A stretch of DNA of 10,410 nucleotides from SXOA01 sp051004015 (GTDB lineage Bacteria; Planctomycetota; Planctomycetia; Pirellulales; Pirellulaceae). How positions within the stretch are numbered: the stretch's first letter is position 1; every line of letters starts with the position of its first letter. Where the stretch lies: assembly GCA_051004015.1 (NCBI GenBank), contig JBPCKT010000144.1, forward strand, positions 1-10,410, read 5' to 3'. Of this stretch, positions 1 to 6,493 are shown piece by piece. Under the pieces are notes generated by a model. That model had not been told where the DNA came from, ran no database searches, and saw nothing but the letters and a program-made list of their open reading frames with translations. Position numbers and translations under genes: made by a program.

Positions 1-122
1 TTTAGTTTTCCTTTTTGTCTTCTTTTGAGGGGGGTTTTTTGGGGGGTGTCTTCCCCTCTGGCAAAAAAAAGAAGTTTGGTTGGGAGGGGCGGGACCCCCC
101 CCCCACGGGCGGTAAGGCCGCG
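1..122. other. Homopolymer-rich low-complexity stretch, no gene
   Basis: This stretch is packed with homopolymers: six G at 29-34, six T at 35-40, six G at 41-46, eight A at 63-70 and ten C at 95-104. It lies just after the DUF1570 stop codon and holds no credible gene. Nested inverted repeats are present (19-26 with 67-74, and 27-32 with 53-58). Read on the minus strand, the G run is followed by a C-rich segment and then a T-rich tract, so a terminator for the DUF1570 transcript is possible. The composition is unlike the rest of the window, and a poorly resolved contig or read end is the simpler explanation. Confidence 0.6.
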
Positions 123-1583
123 CTATCGCTCATTCAGAATAATGTCGAGGTCCGTCTTCAGTCCCCGCATGTAGCTCCGCCACTCGATGTCCAGAGCGCG
201 GCGGTCTTTCTTGATGCACTCTTTGAAGACGGTGGTCAGAGTGGCCTGGCTGAACTGCACTTCGGGGGGCAATTCGCCAAGCCGGCGATAAAAGGCGATG
301 AACTCCTCGAAGTGCCGCTCCATCAGGAAATGAGTCAGGGCCCAAGCCTGGCCGTAGCCGTGAACGGTGGAGGCGTGGCTGCCCGCGTAGTCGAAAATCT
401 GGTCCCCCACAATGAAGTCGATGTTGGAATGTTCCTTGTCCGGTTCCAGGGCGCGATACCAGTTGAGGCGGTCCTCGTTCACCGCTCCAATGCCCCCCCA
501 GTTCGCTCCCTCGGACGTTTCAAAATACGTGGCCAGTCCTTCATGCACCCAGGCGGGGACGCGCACATCCCGCGGCAAGAGACCGGTGTTGCCTGCCATC
601 TGGTGAGTGGTTTCGTGGCTGACGACCTTGACGTCCAGGTTTTCCCGCTCCATGCCCACGATGAACTGGAAGGCATCGGCCAGGTGCTTGATCTCCGCGG
701 CATTGCTGGCCCGCTTCTTCACCGCCTCCACCTTCACTTCCTGCAGTTCAGTGGACATCTCAATCATCTGCTTGAAATCCTCCGTGGTGCCGTTGTCGTA
801 AAAGACGCTGGTGTTGGTGGTCGGACTCCAGAATCCGGCAGCGCTGCTTAGGCTGGGGTCCAGCTTAGTGGCAAAGAACAGATAATCCTGATGCTCCGAG
901 AACAGCAAGACTTTGAGACGTTCCTTGGGAATTTCCAGCTCGACCCCGCTGGCAAAGAAGCGGAGCAGGAAGCTCTCATAAACCTGTTCCAGCAGGAGCA
1001 GGCGCTCGTCGGCCCGGGGGATCTTGCGGTTGACGAACGGCTTGTCGGAGGTGTCGTGCATCAAGAGGAAATGCTTGCTCATCTTGATTTTCATATCTGG
1101 ACGGCCGACGAGATCCTTGATCTCCTTTTCCTGCTTCGACGAATCGCCGAGTGGTTCGTCCATCCGCGCCTTGAGCTTCTTGACCATGTTCGCCCGCGCA
1201 TGATTAGGATCCGCTTCCAGCGTCTTTTCGACCGCCTGGTAGAAGGAGCTCAGCAGCCCGTGCCGAAGCGCCCACTGGGCAGCTTCGAAGCGCTTGTTGG
1301 CATCGGAACCCCCCTTGCCCAGTTGCCTGCTGAACTGGTCTTGAAGAGTAGGGACCTTGATGATGGTCGAATCGTCGAGGTTGAAATGCAGCGTTCCCAA
1401 CTTGGGATGCGTGAAGGTACGCGTGCCGCCGGGGTTCGTTTGCACGCTCCCTTGCAGGATTAACTCCCTTCCCGAGCGGGGCAGCCGATATTTAACGATG
1501 TCGCCGCGCACCGAATGCTCGGCCAGCGCAACCAGCGCGGCAGCCGTAAACAGCATCCCCAAACGGAGCTGAGCAGTAGTCAT
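123..1583 (-). CDS. Secreted DUF1570-type protein, putative HExxH metallopeptidase
   Basis: An exported protein of 486 residues, probably a zinc peptidase of unknown substrate. The chosen ATG at 1583 is followed by a signal peptide of about 26 residues (hydrophobic core LGMLFTAAALVALA, likely cleavage after SVRG). It is preceded by GAGGG, which overlaps the upstream gene's stop. A longer frame reaching 1634 would overlap the upstream gene and put 17 residues before the signal peptide, so I reject it. Residues around 95-140 have a helical, TPR-like look (ALRHGLL then LEADPNHARA). The key motif is HETTH at residues 323-327 (bases 603-617), followed by WVHEGLATYFE, whose Glu (residue 348) lies 21 residues after the second His. 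This is the gluzincin pattern of two His and a downstream Glu binding zinc, with the motif Glu catalytic. DUF1570 proteins are common in planctomycetes and mostly uncharacterised. The gene starts 10 bases after the DUF1559 gene and is probably co-transcribed and translationally coupled with it. Peptidase activity is inferred. Confidence 0.88.
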   Translation of the reverse strand: MTTAQLRLGMLFTAAALVALAEHSVRGDIVKYRLPRSGRELILQGSVQTNPGGTRTFTHPKLGTLHFNLDDSTIIKVPTLQDQFSRQLGKGGSDANKRFEAAQWALRHGLLSSFYQAVEKTLEADPNHARANMVKKLKARMDEPLGDSSKQEKEIKDLVGRPDMKIKMSKHFLLMHDTSDKPFVNRKIPRADERLLLLEQVYESFLLRFFASGVELEIPKERLKVLLFSEHQDYLFFATKLDPSLSSAAGFWSPTTNTSVFYDNGTTEDFKQMIEMSTELQEVKVEAVKKRASNAAEIKHLADAFQFIVGMERENLDVKVVSHETTHQMAGNTGLLPRDVRVPAWVHEGLATYFETSEGANWGGIGAVNEDRLNWYRALEPDKEHSNIDFIVGDQIFDYAGSHASTVHGYGQAWALTHFLMERHFEEFIAFYRRLGELPPEVQFSQATLTTVFKECIKKDRRALDIEWRSYMRGLKTDLDIILNER

Positions 1584-1593
1584 TGGCAAACCC

Positions 1594-3375
1594 TCACTTA
1601 TCCGTGGATGGGGGAGCGTCGGTCGCGAGATCAATTTTCTCGGCGCCGTGAATCGTGCAAAGTGCGCGGAAGACGGCCGGACTAATGTTGGAAGAAATCA
1701 CTCGCACGGAGCCATCCGCCATGACGACCGTGACGCCGCTGGTTCCCTTGGAGCCAAACCCGCTGATCTTGTCGAAGTACGGCTCGCGAGCACCGCGGAT
1801 CGTCGCGCCGCCTCCCATCACCCAGGGATTGGCGAGTTCTCCACCCCCCAGCACCATGATGGTGTTGCTCGTGCCGTCCGTGATTTCGGCCGGCGTGGCG
1901 ATGGAGTCATAACCGAAAATGCCGGCCCGCGGATCGCTCCGCGGAAGCTTGGCGGCCACCACGTTGCGGGCGTCCTCAATCCCGGACATGCCCACGAAAT
2001 GCGTGAGGGCAAAGTTCTCGAAAGGATATCCTTTCCACCGCGTGCGGTCGTCACCCGGATTGAGAAACTCCGGGATGATCTTGCTGCACAACTGCAGATT
2101 TACTTTGTCACTCAGCGGCTTATCCAGCGTGAATTTTCCGTAATGCTCCTGCTGACCGATGAACGGCAGGATTTGATGCATCCAGCTGTAGTGGGCCTGC
2201 ACGTTATCTCCTTCGCCAACCCTGCGAACCCCCACGAGTTTTCCGCTGGGGTGCCACTTGACCAGCCCTTCACCCAGCACCTTTGCGATGGGACGAGAAG
2301 CCGGCGGATCTTGCCCGGAATCGGCCTTCGACGAGCCGGACTTCCCTGCGCTGGGCGAATTGGCGCCTCCTGGCGAGGAAGATGAATCGGTGGGACCCAT
2401 CGGCATCGGCCCCGTCGGGTTGCCGCCGACGGGTATGCCGGGGGAGGAAGGGGCACCGCCGCCGTTTGCGCCATTGCTGGCGGGAGTAGCACCTGGCATG
2501 GGGCCCAACTGCGGCGAACCTGGTCCTGCGGTGCCGACGCCCATCGGATTGCCCGCTTGCGTAGTCGCGGCTGGAGCCGTTGCGGCTGGGACCGTGGGAG
2601 TCGTGGCGGCAGGGGTGGTGGCGGGGGGCGCTAGTGGAGTTTGAGTTGACGCGGCGACAGTTGCCCTACCGCTGTTTCGATTGACGAGCCAGATGCCGAT
2701 GACCAGACCCAGCAAGACAACGCCGACACCAACGCCCAAGAAGACCAGCAACTTGGTGTTTCCTCCTCCGTCATCCCTGGCAGCCTGCCCAGCGCCATAG
2801 GCCGCCTGTGCCTGGGCAGGCTTGGAAGCGCCGGCCGCCGGCATGACCAGCGGACCACCCAGCGGGCCGCTTCCCAAAGAAGAACCAAACAGGTCTCCAC
2901 CCAGCGGGTCGTTCGCCAGGGGAGCGCCGGCAAATGGGTCAGGACCAAATAAGTCACCCCCCAGCGCGGTTGCGCCAGCTCCAAACGGATCTGGTGTGAC
3001 GGGTGCGTCCGCGGGCGAAGGGACTGCTGGCGCGCTGAGCGGAATCGGCACGTCCTGCCCGCAGGCCGGACACTTGAGCGTCTTTCCGCGCATGGCCGGA
3101 GGAGCTTTGTAGGCTTTACCGCACCCGCAGCGGACGGAAATTTGCGGGGCGCTCGCCGCGGTTTTGGCGGCGGCCGTTGGAGCCTCTTGAACTGCGACCG
3201 GCGGCTTGGCAGCGGGCTTCGTCGTCGCAGACCTGGGCGAAGCGGGGGCGGCAGCGACGGGAGGCGGCTGAATGAGCAGCGGGCTGCCACACGCGGGGCA
3301 GGGAACCTCTTTGCCTGAAAGGTGGTCCTGGGCCATGAATCTCTGGCCGCAACCGCAGGCAACAGGAAAGGGCAT
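1594..3375 (-). CDS. Membrane-anchored DUF1559 protein with two N-terminal zinc ribbons
   Basis: A 593-residue single-pass membrane protein. There are two N-terminal zinc-ribbon-like modules: Cys 7, 9, 26, 29 and Cys 83, 85, 102, 105. Both have exactly C-x-C-x16-C-x2-C spacing and a CPACG second knuckle. A Pro/Ala linker and an acidic/Phe-Gly repeat region (about 129-173, with GGDLFG twice) follow. One transmembrane helix lies at about 209-231, then a Pro/Thr/Gly/Ser-rich stalk (about 235-360). The C-terminal part (about 375-580) resembles DUF1559: a WMHQILPFIGQQ segment, ALTHFVGMSG, EITDGTSNTIMV and the closing MADGSVRVIS. With no signal peptide, the ribbons should face the cytoplasm and the DUF1559 part the outside. 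Typical DUF1559 proteins begin with a type IV pilin-like N-terminus, which is missing here. I chose ATG 3375; an in-frame TTG at 3381 would add two residues. The DUF1570 gene follows after 10 bases. Function is unknown. Confidence 0.87.
   Translation of the reverse strand: MPFPVACGCGQRFMAQDHLSGKEVPCPACGSPLLIQPPPVAAAPASPRSATTKPAAKPPVAVQEAPTAAAKTAASAPQISVRCGCGKAYKAPPAMRGKTLKCPACGQDVPIPLSAPAVPSPADAPVTPDPFGAGATALGGDLFGPDPFAGAPLANDPLGGDLFGSSLGSGPLGGPLVMPAAGASKPAQAQAAYGAGQAARDDGGGNTKLLVFLGVGVGVVLLGLVIGIWLVNRNSGRATVAASTQTPLAPPATTPAATTPTVPAATAPAATTQAGNPMGVGTAGPGSPQLGPMPGATPASNGANGGGAPSSPGIPVGGNPTGPMPMGPTDSSSSPGGANSPSAGKSGSSKADSGQDPPASRPIAKVLGEGLVKWHPSGKLVGVRRVGEGDNVQAHYSWMHQILPFIGQQEHYGKFTLDKPLSDKVNLQLCSKIIPEFLNPGDDRTRWKGYPFENFALTHFVGMSGIEDARNVVAAKLPRSDPRAGIFGYDSIATPAEITDGTSNTIMVLGGGELANPWVMGGGATIRGAREPYFDKISGFGSKGTSGVTVVMADGSVRVISSNISPAVFRALCTIHGAEKIDLATDAPPSTDK
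2857..2991 (-). repeat. Internal DPF/GGDLFG protein repeats in the DUF1559 protein
   Basis: This codes for about residues 129-173 of the DUF1559 membrane protein. The segment starts DPFGAG and reaches GGDLFG. A second copy starts DPFAGA and reaches GGDLFG again, and a degenerate GSGPLGG follows. The repeats are acidic, Phe- and Gly-rich, and sit just before the transmembrane helix on the presumed cytoplasmic side. Such short linear repeats often act as flexible docking segments, but no partner can be named. Confidence 0.55.
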
Positions 3376-3503
3376 TCGCAAAGCTCACTTATTCAAAGTC
3401 ACGCATTCCTTCTAAGGCCTTCTCTAAAGTCGTGCCCGTGCTGGCAAATGCAGTCTAGCCCATTTCGAGCCGGCGATTCAACCAAATGGGAGATATTCTT
3501 TCC
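3376..3503 (-). promoter_or_regulatory. Intergenic region with a weak candidate promoter for the DUF1559-DUF1570 pair
   Basis: A 128-base gap lies between the tsaD stop and the DUF1559 start. On the minus strand the best sigma70-like match is TTGAAT (3481-3476), 18 bases, then TAGACT (3457-3452). Each hexamer matches 4 of 6 consensus bases, and the leader would be about 70 nt. The match is weak, and read-through from tsaD is also possible. No clear terminator hairpin with a T tract is visible after tsaD. A GTGAGC sequence about 8-13 bases before ATG 3375 may serve as a poor ribosome binding site. Confidence 0.3.
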
Positions 3504-4526
3504 TCATGCCCGCACGAGTCCGGGAGCCGACTCCAAATCCAAGCCTTCGAATTTTCCGGCCCGCAGTCGCTCCAGCGCTATCGCCCCCATCACGGCGTTG
3601 TCGGTACACATGCCCGGCGGGGCGACATGCAGCTCAATTTTCATTTCCGCGGCGAGCTCCGCCAGCCGCTCCCGCAGTCGACGATTGGCCGCGACTCCGC
3701 CGCCGACACAAAGCACGCTCTCCCTCGTATGCTCCAGCGCCAGCCGGGTCTTGGCGATCAGGCTATCTACGACGGCTTCCTGAAAACTGGCCGCCAGGTC
3801 GGCAATCTGCTGCGGCGTCAGATGGACCGCGGAGAAGTCCGCCTTCTGCGGTCCGCAGATGGCATAACGCACCGCCGTCTTCACTCCGCTGAAGCTGAAG
3901 TTGAGTCCCCCCGACTCTCCCCCCAGCGCTCGCGGAAACTGAAAGGCCCGCGGATTTCCCCGCTCAGCCGCCTGAGAGATCGCCGGCCCTCCCGGATACG
4001 CAAGGCCGAGCATACTGGCGACTTTGTCGAATGCTTCGCCGGCCGCATCGTCGATGGTGCCCCCTAGATGATGGAATTCCGTGGCGCTCGCGCAGTGATA
4101 CAGGCTGGTATGTCCGCCACTGACAATCAATCCGACGCACGGAAAGACATTCTTCCTCGCCGCCATCCGGCAGGCATAAATGTGGGCATGTAAATGATTG
4201 ACGGCTACGAGCGGCTTGCCGGTGGCGAGGCACAGGGCCTTTGCCGCGACCAGTCCGACGAGCAATGAACCCGCCAGGCCGGGAGTCGTGGCGACGGCAA
4301 TGGCATCCAGGTCCGAGAGAAGTACGTTGGCCTTGCGAAGTGTCTCGTCGATAACCGGCACGATCCGCTCCAAATGCGCACGGGCGGCAATTTCCGGCAC
4401 CACGCCGGCAAAGCGGCGATGAAGCTCATCCTGCGAGGCTACCACGGAGCCGAGGACTTGCAAGTCATCCGTCACCACCGCCGCCGCGGTTTCGTCACAG
4501 GTGGACTCGAGCGTGAGAATCTTCAT
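3504..4526 (-). CDS. tsaD: TsaD, tRNA N6-threonylcarbamoyladenosine (t6A) transferase subunit
   Basis: A 340-residue cytoplasmic protein of normal TsaD (Gcp/Kae1/Qri7) length. TsaD transfers the threonylcarbamoyl group from threonylcarbamoyl-AMP, made by TsaC/TsaC2, to A37 of tRNAs that read ANN codons; in bacteria it works with TsaB and TsaE. The family signatures appear in order: the N-terminal ASKHA nucleotide-binding start (ILTLESTCDETAAAVV), the metal-binding HLHAH with His111 and His115, VSGGHTSL (135-142), LGGTIDDAAGEAFDKVA (154-170), YPGGP (177-181), FSFSGVKTAV (210-219), VGGGVAANRRLR (274-285) and CTDNAVMGA (307-315), where Asp309 is the third metal ligand. All catalytic positions look intact. 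The ATG start gives a native N-terminus, although the only GAGG lies 13 bases upstream, so the ribosome binding site is poor. tsaB and tsaE are not in this window, so the gene stands apart from its partners. Confidence 0.97.
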   Translation of the reverse strand: MKILTLESTCDETAAAVVTDDLQVLGSVVASQDELHRRFAGVVPEIAARAHLERIVPVIDETLRKANVLLSDLDAIAVATTPGLAGSLLVGLVAAKALCLATGKPLVAVNHLHAHIYACRMAARKNVFPCVGLIVSGGHTSLYHCASATEFHHLGGTIDDAAGEAFDKVASMLGLAYPGGPAISQAAERGNPRAFQFPRALGGESGGLNFSFSGVKTAVRYAICGPQKADFSAVHLTPQQIADLAASFQEAVVDSLIAKTRLALEHTRESVLCVGGGVAANRRLRERLAELAAEMKIELHVAPPGMCTDNAVMGAIALERLRAGKFEGLDLESAPGLVRA

Positions 4527-4693
4527 ACGAGTCAGGGTACCTCATGCCGCGCCATCGGCGTCATCCCCCTTCCTTTCCCCCGCGTCAATCATTCCGCGAG
4601 CCAAACGTCCCGCATTTCATTCGTCGCCGTTGAGCCACGTCTGCCACGCGGCCGATGAGTGAGAGACACCTCGCCGCCATAAAGGAGCGCTAC
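4527..4693. promoter_or_regulatory. Divergent intergenic region between tsaD and the secreted Gly/Tyr protein gene
   Basis: This 167-base region must hold the start signals for both flanking genes. On the minus strand, TTGACG (4588-4583), a 17-base spacer and GATGAC (4565-4560) form a possible tsaD promoter with a good -35 (5 of 6) but a poor -10 (3 of 6). No convincing plus-strand promoter is visible. TTGAGC near 4630 has no matching -10. The right end carries the strong ribosome binding site AAAGGAG at 4681-4687. Confidence 0.25.
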
Positions 4694-5350
4694 ATGCGTT
4701 TACGTTTGGTTCTGTTGGTTTTGACTGCGGCGGGAGTTCTGACGGTGGCAGGGGAGGCGAAGGCCCAGGTCCGCTTTTCCATCGGGGGCAGCGGCTGGTC
4801 CGTGGGGAATGCTCCGTATGGATATGGAAGTGGATACGGATATGGAAATGGTTGGGGGGGTTATGGCAACGGCTATAACCAGCGCTACTACGGTCCCCCC
4901 GTCAGTCGCAACTATTACTACTATGACGACGATGATTACGATTACGTCCCCAGGGCTGTTCCCCAGGCGACTTACCGCCAGACCTACGTGGCCCCCGAGC
5001 CGTACTCCGGTCCCGGCGTAACCGTCCGCAATCCCGCTGGTAGCAAAGTCAAACTTGCCTATCTGCTCGACGACAGCCGCGAGCAGGAAATCTCCGCGGG
5101 GGAAACCCAAAAGTTGACCGAGAAGGGACACTACGTCGTCAGCTTTGACCGCGGGGGGGACCACGGCACGGCCCGCTACACGATCCATGAAGGGCTCTAC
5201 CAGTTCACCATGACCGACCACGGCTGGGAACTCTACCGGCAGAAAGACATGCCCGCCGAGAAGCAGGCCGATCCCAAGGTGAAAGCCAACCCGCTGCCGG
5301 AATCCCCTAAGCCGCGACACGCGGAAGACGAGAAGCCAAAGGAGACGTAG
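4694..5350 (+). CDS. Small secreted Gly/Tyr-rich protein of unknown function
   Basis: A 218-residue exported protein that I do not recognise beyond its type. The start at 4694 is fixed by AAAGGAG at 4681-4687, 6 bases upstream, and by the signal peptide that begins there (core LVLLVLTAAGVLTVAG, cleavage after AKA at residue 24). An ATG at 4655 in the same frame would put 13 charged residues in front and is rejected. The mature protein opens with a Gly/Tyr/Asn-rich low-complexity segment (about 35-67, with GYGSGYGYGNG) and a Tyr then Asp cluster (74-84). A compact, beta-rich-looking domain (about 108-182) starts VTVRNPAGSKVKLAYLLDD and ends near GWELYR. The tail (185-218) is Lys/Pro/Glu-rich. 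Gly/Tyr-rich segments followed by a small beta domain recur in planctomycete envelope proteins, so a surface or periplasmic role is a guess. Its stop is 6 bases from the stop of the convergent NHL gene. Confidence 0.85.
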   Translation: MRLRLVLLVLTAAGVLTVAGEAKAQVRFSIGGSGWSVGNAPYGYGSGYGYGNGWGGYGNGYNQRYYGPPVSRNYYYYDDDDYDYVPRAVPQATYRQTYVAPEPYSGPGVTVRNPAGSKVKLAYLLDDSREQEISAGETQKLTEKGHYVVSFDRGGDHGTARYTIHEGLYQFTMTDHGWELYRQKDMPAEKQADPKVKANPLPESPKPRHAEDEKPKET

Positions 5351-5356
5351 GCTGGC

Positions 5357-6448
5357 TTACTTCACCCGTCTCACGCGGTGATTGTTCGTGTCCCCTATGT
5401 AGATCGCCCCATCCGGCCCCACGCAAATTCCGTGGGGCCGATCCATTTGTGCTTTGGTCGCGGAGCCGCCGTCGCCGCTTCCTCCTCTACTTTGCGGACC
5501 GGAGCCCGCAACCGTGGAGATGAGGCCGGATTTGAGGTCAATCTTACGGACAGCCTGGTTCTCGGTGTCCATCACGTAGACATTTCCGTCGGGACCGAGT
5601 GCGATCCCCTTGGGGCCGTCGAAAGTCGCTCCCTTCGCCGCACCTTCGTCTCCCGTGAACCCCTTCTTCCCGCTGCCGGCGACGTGGGCGAGCGTTCCGC
5701 TTTTCAGATCTAGTTTCCAGACGCTGTGACCCTCGCGGAGGGCGATCCAGAGATCGCTGCCTTTGATGAACAATGCTCTCGGTCCCAAGAGCGGCCTGTC
5801 CTTGGCAGTCTGGCCATTCTCGGGAAGCTTCTTTTCGCTATTGCCGGCGACGGATTCGATCACGCCCGTTTTCGCGTCCACTCTGCGAATACGGTGATTG
5901 CCGATGTCGGCGATATAGAGATTGTCCTGGTCATCCAGAGCGATGCTGTGAGGTGTGCTCATCTGCGCCTTCGTCGCCGGCCCGCCGTCTCCCCCAAAGC
6001 CTGGCTTGCCGGCCCCTACAACCGTCGAAATCGAGCCCGTCTTCGCGTCCACCCTTCGCACCAGGTGATTCTTCATCTCGACGAAGAGCATGTTCCCAGC
6101 ACTGTCGAAGCGAACCTCGTAGGGCTCGTTCAAACGCGCCTCCGTTGCCTTGCCTCCATCTCCCGCGTAACCAACCTTGCCGCTTCCCGCGACCACTTTC
6201 ATGTGGCCACTCTTCAGGTTCATCTTCCAGACCCGGTGATTGCGAACCTCGCAAACATACAGCCCGCCATCCGGTCCTATCTCCACGCCAAAAGGCTCGC
6301 CAATATTCGTCTTCAGCGCCGTCCCCTCCGCGCCGCTATTCTGGGGCTTCCCGGTTCCGGCAATCGTCTCGATGGTCTGCGCCAAACCGTTAGCGGAGCA
6401 CACCGCGACAACCAGAATCGCCATGATCCAACGACAAACGATTCGCAT
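5357..6448 (-). CDS. Secreted NHL-repeat six-bladed beta-propeller protein
   Basis: A 363-residue exported protein made almost wholly of NHL repeats. From ATG 6448 the signal peptide (core IMAILVVAVCSANG, cleavage near GLAQ) leads straight into the first blade. Six repeat starts are visible, at about residues 26, 84, 141, 198, 254 and 311. Most carry AGSGxxGxxGDGGxA at the start of the unit and a GxxYxxDxxNHxVRxxD-like strand later. Six units would close one propeller. The fourth unit is degenerate: it has AGNSEKKLPENG in place of the GDGG loop. The propeller probably binds a ligand or protein outside the cytoplasm; no catalytic residues are evident. An ATG at 6490 is in frame, but its 14 extra residues are encoded by a heptamer repeat and would bury the signal peptide. 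GGAG and AAGGAG sit just before 6448. The gene starts 45 bases after the DUF4159 gene stop and is probably in its operon. Confidence 0.9.
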   Translation of the reverse strand: MRIVCRWIMAILVVAVCSANGLAQTIETIAGTGKPQNSGAEGTALKTNIGEPFGVEIGPDGGLYVCEVRNHRVWKMNLKSGHMKVVAGSGKVGYAGDGGKATEARLNEPYEVRFDSAGNMLFVEMKNHLVRRVDAKTGSISTVVGAGKPGFGGDGGPATKAQMSTPHSIALDDQDNLYIADIGNHRIRRVDAKTGVIESVAGNSEKKLPENGQTAKDRPLLGPRALFIKGSDLWIALREGHSVWKLDLKSGTLAHVAGSGKKGFTGDEGAAKGATFDGPKGIALGPDGNVYVMDTENQAVRKIDLKSGLISTVAGSGPQSRGGSGDGGSATKAQMDRPHGICVGPDGAIYIGDTNNHRVRRVK

Positions 6449-6454
6449 GGCTCC

Positions 6455-6489
6455 TTCTCCATTGGTCATTGGGACTTGGTCCTTGGTCA
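6455..6489 (-). repeat. Five-unit heptamer array upstream of the NHL gene
   Basis: Read on the minus strand, bases 6489 to 6455 divide into exactly five 7-base units. Units 1 and 4 are identical (TGACCAA), unit 2 differs from them at one base (GGACCAA), unit 3 is divergent (GTCCCAA) and unit 5 reads TGGAGAA. GGAGCC and the ATG at 6448 follow directly. The array begins 4 bases after the stop codon of the DUF4159 gene, so it fills the intergenic space and supplies part of the ribosome binding region. A similar five-unit array precedes the MoxR gene at 8989-9023. Confidence 0.7.
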
Positions 6490-6493
6490 TTTC

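Noticed and set aside
15..851. Plus-strand open frame of 278 codons antisense to the DUF1570 gene
   Set aside because: It starts in the homopolymer stretch, has no family-like motifs and lies opposite a gene with a signal peptide and a zinc motif. It is a high-GC shadow frame.
1648..2385. Plus-strand open frame of 245 codons
   Set aside because: It is antisense to the DUF1559 domain and has no coherent protein features.
4809..4870. Short DNA tandem repeat (GGATAYGGA-like) in the secreted protein gene
   Set aside because: The periodicity follows from Gly-Tyr codons in the low-complexity segment and is too irregular to call as an independent DNA repeat.
6370..6410. Possible lipoprotein signal in the NHL protein (LVVAVCSANG)
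   Set aside because: The residue before the Cys is Val, which does not fit the lipobox rule of Gly, Ala or Ser. A standard signal peptide cleaved near GLAQ fits better.
6449..6490. Extended N-terminus of the NHL protein from ATG 6490
   Set aside because: The extra residues come from the heptamer array, would precede the signal peptide, and the ribosome-binding-like bases are too close to that ATG. ATG 6448 has GGAG and AAGGAG upstream.
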